A stretch of 64,000 nt of DNA from Saccharomyces mikatae IFO 1815 (Eukaryota > Ascomycota > Saccharomycetes > Saccharomycetales > Saccharomycetaceae), in assembly GCF_947241705.1 (NCBI RefSeq), contig NC_079259.1:496001-560000 (forward strand), given 5' to 3'. A program made the position numbers and the translations under genes. Below, piece after piece: positions 9,784 through 18,503 of this stretch (positions are counted from its first letter, which is position 1; each line of letters opens with the position of its first letter). The notes beneath the pieces were generated by a model. It did no database searches, had not been told where the DNA came from, and saw nothing but the letters and a program-made list of their open reading frames with translations.

Positions 9784-10693
9784 TTTTTTTTTTCAATTTC
9801 CCTATTATATCTTTATTTCTCTACTATCTTCCTTTAAGGATTTATAATCTTCAAGCTTGTTATCTTTTTGTTTTCTTTTTCTTCCACTTTTCACGATTGT
9901 GCAGAAAATACCAGATGTGCAGTTGTACTTATAACGGCTAAAAGTTAACCTTCGTAAATCTAATATACCAATAAGTTCTCTTTCAGGAGGTGGTGTTAGA
10001 AAAAATAGAGAAAGAAAGAAAAAGCGGATATTATATTTTGGTATAGCTGAGGGACAATAAAGATGATGCTAACACTAGTTGTGACTGCTCTCTTTATACT
10101 TAAATTTCAGCGATAACCCTTTCTCAAGCTTTCGTTTGAAAATCGCGTCTCCTATATGGTATACTTTTCTGTCTTCTCCTTTTATTCCTTTAAAAAACCT
10201 GAAGGGGTGTTTAAACAGTGTGTGTATATATGTCTATCCTTCTCTTATGGCTGGTTGTTCTCCTATTCTGTCTCCAAAAGGTTTGTCACGCAATCTCAGG
10301 GTTGATTCTTTCTTTGAAAACCCAGTGTAGGTTCAAATACAAACAAAAATAGAGTGAATAAAAAAAAGCTTTCGGCCCGGAATTAGTTAACACGACTTTA
10401 TCAATATTATGTCAGAAAAGAGGCCACGGCTAGGAAGTAATGTAGAGACGATAAAGGAATGCAGTATATTTTGGTGTACGTCGGGAAAGGTAGAGTAAAT
10501 GAAGTGCAATGAAGCAATGAACAGCACAAATACTCCCGTTATTGCTAGAATTGAAACAATTCAAAAGGGTCATTCTCGTGCTGAGCGATCTGAATGTATT
10601 CCGGGTAATATTTACTTTTATAATTGCTTAGTTTTAAGAGCCGCTAAGACGTATTGTTACACGCTATTTTACTTTACACATTTTTTTCAGTAT
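9784..10693 (-). promoter_or_regulatory. REG1 promoter / RAD28 3' region, 0.9 kb
   Basis: This 910-base gap lies upstream of REG1 and downstream of RAD28. The part next to REG1 is pyrimidine-rich and is the likely core promoter and leader. Short open frames at 10,136-10,330 and 10,499-10,699 have no recognisable family and look like chance. No RNA gene or repeat was seen. Confidence 0.45.
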
Positions 10694-12214
10694 TCATGAG
10701 CACTCAAAGATGGAGCCCCCATCACTAATGGTATTGCTGTTGGTTCCGAAGAACAATCTGATTCCGACCGAATTCATCATATTAGTTTGCACTGCCATAG
10801 AGCTAAACTGGCACTGCGACGCCAGATTCTTTTTTACTTGATTACTCATTGGATATCCGAGCTTGTTCCAAAGCTTCTCTTCCTCCGTATTGTATATTTC
10901 TATCTCTCCATTGTCAGTAGCACATAGTAAAAACTTATCAAACCAAAGTAGCCTCTGGGAAACTCTTTTTTTATATTTAATACGGCTTAAATCCTGTGGT
11001 CCTAACTGGGTATAACTAGCTATGCCGTCTAGTTGTAAGATTTCTGTAAAGGGTCTCCAAATATTCAGTTTCCCATCCGTTCCAATTGAACATAATTCCG
11101 AGCCCTCATCGTTCCAAACAATGTCACTGCAACATCTTAAATGAGCTTTCGATTGGTTGGAACTAAGGTACACATCGCTTCGCCCGTCATCGTCATTATT
11201 GTTTGAATCTTCGCGTTTTTTCTTCGTTCTTTTCAATTCTAAATACAATTTGTTCCTCATTCGTAAGTCCCATAATTTTATTCCACCCTCCATGTCACCA
11301 CATGCAATAATTTGTTCTCTAAAGGGGTTGAACTTGCAGCATAAAATTTCGGACTGCATGCGTGTCTTATTTCCCATTCCTAGGGTGGTTATTCCTGAAT
11401 TCATGGTTCTTAGGTCAATTAATCTCGGGTAATAATCTTCGCTTGCTACCACAAGCAATGAATTGTCGTTGGAAATGTTACTGTCAATTTGGTTTACTCT
11501 ATGTTCTAAATTTATATCTTGGACCGCTTCAAATTTGTTTGTGTCCCATATTTTAACCGTCTTATCATTGGATCCGGTAAAGAACATTCCATTATCTGCT
11601 TTGTACCATCCTAAAGTGGTGATTCCGTATCTGTGATGAGATATGGAAGTGTCTGAATCGGATTCGAATAGTGAACCACTACCCCCTCTACCGAAATTAG
11701 CTTCATTTGATATGTGCGATCTTGGACTGGAAATCATGGCATTAGATTGCCTATACATCCGATATTTATTTCTTCGCGTTTGAAAACTGTGCACCAATCT
11801 CATAGCGTTGCTACTGTTTGTTTGTGATACCTTATTTTTATAACTAAGTGATTGAGCCGGTTCATTATCTGCTTGATTAGGCTGCCGCTTGATAAAATTT
11901 AATCTTTTATTGATCAGCTCCTGTTCATCTTCATCATTCTGGTGCAATGCTTCATCTAAACCCCATATAGAAAGTGACCCGTCATCCCCACCTCCTAATA
12001 AAACCTGACCGGTATTGTCAATATCAAGACAATTAACACCTATATTCAATAGATTCCCTTTGCTTTGATCATGACTCGACCGTCTGCTAAAGCGATAATT
12101 TTTCATATTTGATAAAGGATCTTCAAGAATCCTCTCAAGTTCACTTTGAACAGTTCCTCTATAAAGATCATTGAATGAAATGTTACCTAACTTGTACTCT
12201 AAGAAAGGATCCAT
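10694..12214 (-). CDS. RAD28: WD40 repeat protein Rad28 (CSA homologue)
   Basis: Orthologue of Rad28 (YDR030C), the yeast relative of the human Cockayne syndrome protein CSA (ERCC8), linked to transcription-coupled DNA repair. The product is 506 residues, equal to S. cerevisiae. WD40 blades are visible: GQVLLGGGDDGSLSIWGLD near residues 63-81, GMFFTGSNDKTVKIWDTNKF, QIIACGDMEGGIKLWDLRM, and GSELCSIGTDGKLNIWRPF. Between blades there are lineage-specific insertions rich in Asn, Ser and Lys. I chose the ATG at 12,214 (MDPFLEYKLGN). An in-frame extension of seven codons upstream does not match the family. It is divergent from MIX14 with about 206 bases between starts. Confidence 0.94.
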   Translation of the reverse strand: MDPFLEYKLGNISFNDLYRGTVQSELERILEDPLSNMKNYRFSRRSSHDQSKGNLLNIGVNCLDIDNTGQVLLGGGDDGSLSIWGLDEALHQNDEDEQELINKRLNFIKRQPNQADNEPAQSLSYKNKVSQTNSSNAMRLVHSFQTRRNKYRMYRQSNAMISSPRSHISNEANFGRGGSGSLFESDSDTSISHHRYGITTLGWYKADNGMFFTGSNDKTVKIWDTNKFEAVQDINLEHRVNQIDSNISNDNSLLVVASEDYYPRLIDLRTMNSGITTLGMGNKTRMQSEILCCKFNPFREQIIACGDMEGGIKLWDLRMRNKLYLELKRTKKKREDSNNNDDDGRSDVYLSSNQSKAHLRCCSDIVWNDEGSELCSIGTDGKLNIWRPFTEILQLDGIASYTQLGPQDLSRIKYKKRVSQRLLWFDKFLLCATDNGEIEIYNTEEEKLWNKLGYPMSNQVKKNLASQCQFSSMAVQTNMMNSVGIRLFFGTNSNTISDGGSIFECS

Positions 12215-12420
12215 CGCCTTCCATTCACGTCTCACAGCAAATTTAGTGTTGTCTGCGGTTTAAATAGAGAAATAAGGTAGTGATGCTTTGATATACATCC
12301 GGTATCGGAGTTTTTTTTCTGTACTTCAAGAAACCGCTTAAAGCAAACTTTTAATCGCCCCTTAATATGTGCATGTTCTGCTAATGATTGTGGAAATAGA
12401 TCAAAGAAAGGTAAAGAAAG

Positions 12421-12786
12421 ATGTCTGATATTTTGGATGAGATTGTTATAGAAGACGTTGTAGCAAATTGCCCACAAGAGTTTTTGCAGTATCATAAGTG
12501 CATAAGAGATAATGAGAAGAATCCTGGAAAGTGCCAAGATGGAAGACTAACATTATCCGCATGCATCAGAGAGAAAGTGCCCAGTGTGAAAAGTATCATG
12601 AGTCAATGTAGTGAGCCAATGAAAAAATACGATCAATGCATTCGTGATAATATGGGTAATAGAACTATCAATGAAAACTGTTTAGGGTTCTTGCAAGATC
12701 TAAGAACATGTGCAGAATTGCAAGTCGAAAATAAAAATATCAAGCCTTCCATTAATGGAGTTAACTTGGAATTGATCAAGAAGTAA
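12421..12786 (+). CDS. MIX14: Mitochondrial intermembrane-space twin CX9C protein
   Basis: Orthologue of Mix14/Mic14 (YDR031W), a small protein of the mitochondrial intermembrane space imported by the Mia40-Erv1 disulfide relay and needed for normal respiration. The product is 121 residues, the S. cerevisiae length. Four CX9C motifs are visible: C17-C27, C38-C48, C63-C73, and CLGFLQDLRTC further on. They form two twin-CX9C helical hairpins. There is no cleavable presequence, as expected for this import route. It diverges from RAD28 and faces the 3' end of PST2. Confidence 0.96.
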   Translation: MSDILDEIVIEDVVANCPQEFLQYHKCIRDNEKNPGKCQDGRLTLSACIREKVPSVKSIMSQCSEPMKKYDQCIRDNMGNRTINENCLGFLQDLRTCAELQVENKNIKPSINGVNLELIKK

Positions 12787-13038
12787 ATATTCAGGTCTTC
12801 TTTTCTTTCTCCTGCCGCTTCTCTCCTTGTATACTACAATTTATGTTCCTGTGAATACTTTCAAGAAATGTCTGAGGAAATTATAGTACTCAAAGTATGT
12901 ATATATTCCAAAAATATATAAATGTACACCATAGCGGTTATTCACCATCAAAATACTACTGGAAAATCTCACAGTAGAGTCTTTTTTGTATATAGGATAG
13001 GAACCACAGTCAACTTAAGGTAATACTTCAATAGTAAT

Positions 13039-13635
13039 TCAAAACTTTGCAACGGTTTCGTAAAAGGTCTTACCTTGAATTTCGTGTACTTGCAATTCCA
13101 AGGCGGAAGGAGACCTTGAACCGTCACTTCCAGCAATGGTACCTGCACCCCATGCGGAACCGCCATGAACTTCATCCATATTAGTCAACTCGGCAAAAAC
13201 ATTCTTGTAACCCAATGGGACAAAAATAATACCATGATGAGCCAAAGTAGATAAAGAGTTCATGATAGTAGCTTCATTACCACCACCAGTTCCCGTGGAG
13301 ACGAAGCAACCAGCGACCTTACCATGTAGAGCACCTTTTGCCCATAATCCACCAGTACGGTCCCAGAAGGCCTTCCACTGAGCAGGGAAGTTACCGAATC
13401 TGGTTGGAATACCAAACAGGAAAGCATCATATTCAGTTAATGTATCTTGGGTGGCAATTGGATAATTTGGCTTTGGGGCACCACCAAGGGCCTTGACAAC
13501 TTCCGGAGACAAAGTTTCCTCAACCTGATAAATATCAGCAGAGCCACCAGCGGCTTCGATACCCTTCTTTTCAGCCTCAGCTGTGGCAGCAACATGCCCG
13601 TATAGTGTGTAAATGATGATAGCTACTCTTGGCAT
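13039..13635 (-). CDS. PST2: Flavodoxin-like protein (WrbA family quinone reductase-like)
   Basis: Orthologue of Pst2 (YDR032C), a flavodoxin-like protein of the WrbA family found at eisosome-associated plasma membrane; its relatives Ycp4 and Rfs1 are similar. It is thought to reduce quinones with NAD(P)H and protect membranes from oxidative damage. The product is 198 residues, the family length. The N-terminal FMN-phosphate loop region is [20 protein letters not shown]. Flavodoxin-fold segments [18 protein letters not shown] and [13 protein letters not shown] are conserved in WrbA proteins. Codon use suggests high expression. The upstream region carries four Yap1-type sites and STRE-like sites, which fits oxidative-stress induction. 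Confidence 0.97.
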   Translation of the reverse strand: MPRVAIIIYTLYGHVAATAEAEKKGIEAAGGSADIYQVEETLSPEVVKALGGAPKPNYPIATQDTLTEYDAFLFGIPTRFGNFPAQWKAFWDRTGGLWAKGALHGKVAGCFVSTGTGGGNEATIMNSLSTLAHHGIIFVPLGYKNVFAELTNMDEVHGGSAWGAGTIAGSDGSRSPSALELQVHEIQGKTFYETVAKF

Positions 13636-13837
13636 TGTGTTGAATTAGTTCTTTTTTTGATAAGGAAGGAGGGAGGTAGGAAGTCTTTTGTTATATAATT
13701 CTCTGGAATGTTAGGAACAGTTTTAGAGATAAACAATGAAAATATAATAGTAAAACATAGTGGTAATGCTGCTTTCTGTCAACTTTTATATATATTGTCT
13801 TTACAAAGAATGAGCCTGCCAATCGTGCGAAAGGGGT

Positions 13838-14103
13838 TTACTAACGAAGCTAAGGCTTGTGAATACACAGAATAGGTGCAGCCCCGCAGAATTATTAATT
13901 TTTTACTAAGACAGGCCTACAGAACGGGTAACCATTCGTGCTGAGCGGCAATGGTAGTAACATTAGTAATGTTTCAGTCAAAAGGGGAGAAGCTACAAGC
14001 AAAATGACAAACAAGCCCATTATGCAATATTTGTTAATTTTCTTCATGTTTAACTTCCATGTTTAGCTGGACAAGGATAAGCACGGTGAATGTGCCTTAC
14101 TAA
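13838..14103. promoter_or_regulatory. Cluster of four Yap1 response elements upstream of PST2
   Basis: Four exact matches to TTACTAA or its reverse complement TTAGTAA lie at 13,838-13,844, 13,903-13,909, 13,963-13,969 and 14,097-14,103, between about 200 and 470 bases upstream of the PST2 start. Yap1 is the oxidative-stress bZIP factor that uses this element. Nearby AGGGG/CCCCT cores (for example about 14,138-14,147) could bind Msn2/4. The match is direct; the function is inferred. Confidence 0.6.
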
Positions 14104-15623
14104 GAGGGATATTTATCATTGCGCAAGAGCGAAAGTATGGGGCCCCTCTCTTTTTGGCTAGGAATAGTGGCCTACAATTATCAGGTTAACTGGATTTAGG
14201 AATCATTCCAGTTATCAACACTCTTTTTATTGTTTCTCTACTGCTTCATTAGTTTTTTTCTTATATCTTAAAGGTGTATTCCCCAATAAACAAGAAAAAT
14301 ATAAAAAAAAATACAAAAGGGAAGAAGAAGACAATGAGATTAATTAGCATTCGTAATTTAATTGCGCCGTTTTTTTTAAAGCACTAGCAATAATAAATAA
14401 ATATTTTCTTGCATTCGACATGTAAAGATAAATAACACACTTTTCTGTCTTTTCGAATAGAACACTCGTTATATAGACAAGACAGCTTTTGTTTACTCTG
14501 GAGAAGTCTTTAATTTCTTAATGGAATCGATTCTTTCTAGCAATGCAGGTCTGTACATTGGCGTCGGCAACAAAGACGATCCACTTATAACTTACAAACA
14601 AAAGACTAGGAAAAGAACGCTTGAAACTCAAATGCCCAGTCAAGAAAAAAAAATACTCCTATTCAAGATACGAACCCTGCCAAGCTATTAAAGCAGCAAT
14701 ACATAACAAAAGCAGTACCGGCGAAGAGTTTAAAGTACACCGGCACGCTCAAATTTCCTAATTATGTTTTTAAATGTCCATGCCGCTACGAGAAAAGAGA
14801 AAATATAGAGAAAGCATGCATCCCAGAACAGTACTTCGTCTTTCCTTTTGCATTTTAGGTTCCGTATAGGAACTAAGCGAAGAAGAATAACCTGGACTCA
14901 TAACCCTCCCGTGCATTTTTGGTTCGCTTTCCACGCAGATTGGTTGCTCTATTTGTTTATTTGTTTTTGGAACGCGGTAAGGTATCTCATTTTTTGGGCG
15001 ACTTTTGCATTTGGCCCGCCGCCATTTGCGCTTTTTTTTTTCAATTTACCAGACTTTCGGATTATTTAAAAAGGGTTTCATTGCTCTTCTTGTTCCCATC
15101 TACGGATTTCCCGGAACAACTACCCCGAAAAAGAAGCACAGCTTTATAAAAAGACCGTATTAATTTGCTTCATTGGGTAATAACGGGGCATTCGGAACAT
15201 AAAAGTATACACTAGATGCTGCGTGTAATAATCAACATTGTAAATCCCTATCTTTTTTCTATATAAGTAAAGTATTTTAAAAAGAGTGAAACACTTAGTT
15301 ATTACTGAAAGAAACGTCTTTTCATCTCTTCTCAATCTTGTTCCAGGCGGCCTTAATCCATCGTTGCTGCATTGCGTAAAAAAAAGATGTTAGAAGAAAT
15401 GGGCATAATGCGAGGGTAACAGTAGATTTCTGCTATATTTTGAGATTTCCTTCTTTCATCTTTATTCTTTCCGATGGCTCAAGAGAGAATGATAGTGTCG
15501 AAAAGGAAAACAGCAAAACAACACACTCTTTGGTTTAGCTAGGTACTCTGAAACTAAGTTAATTAACTTCTATGATTAGTTGGATATATTGACAAGAGCA
15601 AGATGCTAGTAGCGGCCCGTAAG

Positions 15624-15653
15624 TAACCTCTTCTGTTTTAACCTCTTCTGTTT
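15624..15653. repeat. 15-base tandem duplication
   Basis: The unit TAACCTCTTCTGTTT occurs twice back to back, followed by another TAACC. It lies in the interior of the PST2-MRH1 gap. It is probably a replication-slippage duplication; a doubled protein-binding site is possible but unsupported. Confidence 0.8.
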
Positions 15654-16902
15654 TAACCTAACGTAATGGAAGCAACTGCCGCCAACGGCCTCCCTTTTTT
15701 TTTTTTCCTCGAGACAAGGGCGCTTAAAAAAAAAACTTAGTCAGATATGCAATCAGCACATTTTACCACTAGAAGGGGGTCAGTATTTTACTCATTGTGT
15801 CTTACATTAGAAGAGTAAAGCAGGCCAAAGTCTACTGAGGCTGCAAGTTAAGTGAATGCTGAACGAACAGTCATGTCCAATGCTACGCATTCAAATTTCG
15901 CCTTCCAGTGCTGTTCATCTTAGCGCTTACCATAAAAAGAAATACGTAATTCAACAACGGAGTTGAAAAAAAAATTATGCCGGTAATAGTGAGGAGATGA
16001 TGGAGGGAATTAATGCTTCGAGAGAAAGACGCAACTAACAATTGTAGTCCGTTTTTTAGGAGACCCAAACCTCAACCACTTTGCTATTTCTCCTTTGAGA
16101 AATATATCAGTTTACGGTAATGGGTAAATGAAAAAGGTAATAAAAAAGAGCTACTTGTCACCATCTTGCCTCCCTTTACTTTTTTACCTAATCTTCTTCG
16201 TCGTCATCTGTACTATCCCTTCCTCAGTTTAATTTTCTCCGGCTAGTTCTTAGTGCAGTAAGCAGAAAAATATAGCGTTTTTTTTCCCTCACCAGGACTT
16301 TTTTGTTAACCGAAAATCGGCATCTCTAGGTTTCCTGGACAAAAAAGGTAAAACAGAAATAAACACTCATACGAATCAGTAAAGATGTAAATAATCGCAG
16401 TAACGACTGCACAAGGATGTCAGAAAAAGCTGTTCAATCTAAGAAATGGATTTCCAATTTATCACACATGGACATGAAGGGAAATGTATAAATACGGTCT
16501 TCGTAAAACAGAGGATCTCTTCACCTGGTTTCTTCATTTATAAGTAATGTCTTTTTCGCTGACTTGGGAAAATATATCTAATCCTTTCCCATTTCTTATT
16601 ATTACTTCTTTCCCCTTCCAGTTTCTTCTCTTTATCTTTAATTAAACTTACTTTTTCCTCTTAGATCGTTGTCACTGTCTTTTGTCCTTATTGTTAAGAA
16701 ACATTGTGAAAAAAAAGAATAATAAAAGAAGATTTCTCGAGCAAGAGCATTATTATTCCAATAGCCTTTTCTTTCTCTACATTCCCAATTTTTTGACCCT
16801 ATTTTAACATTAATTTTTTGCTTTAATTTTAACTAATACCTAATACTCACTTAATATCTAATCCTTTTCCTTTAACCTACGGAACAAAAGAAAAAAAAAA
16901 CA

Positions 16903-17868
16903 ATGTCTACCTTTGAAACTTTAATTAAAAGAGGTGGTAACGAAGCCATCAAGATCAACCCCCCAACCGGTGCGGATTTCCACATCACCAGTCGTGGTTC
17001 CGATTGGTTCTGGACATGTTTCTGTTGTTACCTACTATTCGGTTTAATTTTAACATTCTTAATGTTCAGAAAGCCAGTTAATGACAGGTTCTTCTACCTA
17101 ACCGGTATTGCTCCAAACTTCTTCATGTGTATTGCTTACTTCACCATGGCCTCCAACTTGGGTTGGATTCCCGTTAGGGCTAAGTACAACCATGTCCAAA
17201 CATCTACTCAAAAGGAACACCCAGGTTACAGACAAATCTTCTACTCTAGATACGTTGGTTGGTTCTTAGCTTTGCCATGGCCGATTGTTCAAATCTGTAT
17301 GCTAGCTGGTACTCCATTTTGGCAAATGGCTTTCAACGTTTGTATTACTGAATTTTTCACTGTCTGTTGGTTGATTGCTGCTTGTGTTCACTCCACTTAC
17401 AAATGGGGTTACTACACCTTCGGTATTGGTGCTGCTATTGTCGTTAGTATCAGTGTTATGACCACCAGTTACAACTTGGTCAAGCAAAGAGATAACGATA
17501 TCAGATTGACATTCCTTATTTTCTTCAGCATTATCATGTTCTTGTGGATTATTGCTTACCCAACTTGTTTCGGTATCACTGACGGAGGTAACGTTTTGCA
17601 ACCAGACTCTGCTGGTATTTTCTACGGTATCATCGATCTTATTTTGATGTGTTTCATTCCAACCTTATTAGTTCCAATTGCCAACCATTTCGGTGCTGAA
17701 AAATTAGGCTACCACTTCGGTGCTCGTGATGCTGAAGCTGTAATGGCTCCAAAAGCTCCTATTGCCAGCCCAAGGCCTGCTGCCACACCAAAGTTGGGTA
17801 AAGACAAGAAGTCTAAGAAGTCCAAAAAGAGCAAGAAATCTAAGAAGTCTAAGAAGTCTGAAGAATAG
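16903..17868 (+). CDS. MRH1: Seven-helix plasma membrane protein, opsin family
   Basis: Orthologue of Mrh1 (YDR033W), a fungal opsin-related plasma membrane protein in the family of Yro2 and Hsp30. The product is 321 residues; S. cerevisiae has 320. Seven hydrophobic segments span about residues 35-265, starting with WFWTCFCCYLLFGLILTFLM and ending with a segment containing GIIDLILMCFIPTLLVPIAN. The position of the retinal lysine of true opsins is not obviously conserved (the last helix has no clear Lys), as in other yeast members. The C-terminal tail is a Lys/Ser repeat (KKSKKSKKSKKS) ending SEE. Codon bias is very strong, indicating abundant expression. It converges on LYS14. Confidence 0.96.
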   Translation: MSTFETLIKRGGNEAIKINPPTGADFHITSRGSDWFWTCFCCYLLFGLILTFLMFRKPVNDRFFYLTGIAPNFFMCIAYFTMASNLGWIPVRAKYNHVQTSTQKEHPGYRQIFYSRYVGWFLALPWPIVQICMLAGTPFWQMAFNVCITEFFTVCWLIAACVHSTYKWGYYTFGIGAAIVVSISVMTTSYNLVKQRDNDIRLTFLIFFSIIMFLWIIAYPTCFGITDGGNVLQPDSAGIFYGIIDLILMCFIPTLLVPIANHFGAEKLGYHFGARDAEAVMAPKAPIASPRPAATPKLGKDKKSKKSKKSKKSKKSKKSEE

Positions 17869-18503
17869 ATCAATTGTCATGCCAGTTATGTGTCCTTTTC
17901 TTCTTTCTTCCAATCATCTTTGGAGAATTTCCTATTTCTTCAAAACTCTTCCTATAAATGGATTAAAGTGTCTTTATTGATTATTCGACAAGATTATTTT
18001 GACTCCATCTTCAATTTTTATCATTTTTTGTTTTATTCTCCCAACGTTTCGCTATTTTGGTTCGTTAAATTGTCCACCCTTTCTTGTCGAATTTTTATTT
18101 TCTATCATATAAAGTGCAATTCTAGACTCATTTTTTAATCTGATGGATCCATTCAATCCATCTCGTCAAGCAATTTCTACTGTCCCAACAGTATTTTGCT
18201 TAGTGCATTTTAATCAAGGAACGTATAGTTGATGATTAGAAACCAGCTTTTTATACCCGTCGTCATCTATATATATATTTGTATCACTTTAATAGTTATT
18301 TTAATATTTGATAACAAACCTTTCTAATAGTTCTTTTTTGAAAGGTCTCATTCTAGAGAAAAAGAAGGCACAGCAGCGGCGTATATTTTGTCGCAGGGCT
18401 ACAAAAAAAGGAATAATTTTCGGACTTTTTATGTGTCAATGTAATTTTTCCATCCACGAGCTACATATCTATCAACTAACAAATTTACTAAGTAAATAGG
18501 TAA
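17869..18503. other. Convergent 3' region of MRH1 and LYS14
   Basis: This 635-base stretch between two converging genes should hold both polyadenylation regions. It is T-rich, with no recognisable gene, RNA or repeat. Short open frames at 17,890-18,138 and 18,308-18,499 look like chance. Confidence 0.5.

Larger units (their letters stand above)
13636..16902. other. 3.3 kb intergenic region between PST2 and MRH1
   Basis: This long divergent gap is PST2 promoter on the left and MRH1 promoter and leader on the right. The right end (about 16,560-16,902) is rich in T and C and then A, like a strong yeast core promoter and leader, with an A-run just before the MRH1 start. A perfect 15-base tandem duplication lies at 15,624-15,653. 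Open frames in the interior (for example 14,848-15,069) show no family and no codon bias. I see no tRNA or snoRNA. S. cerevisiae also has a gap of a few kb here, as I recall. Confidence 0.6.

Noticed and set aside
10573-13949. Shared 11-mer CGTGCTGAGCG in two intergenic regions (near 10,578 and 13,937)
   Set aside because: Hundreds of chance 11-mer pairs are expected in 64 kb; nothing else around the two copies matches.
14848-15149. Overlapping 73- and 76-codon frames in the PST2-MRH1 gap
   Set aside because: Phe-rich composition is what T-rich DNA gives by chance; no family or codon bias.
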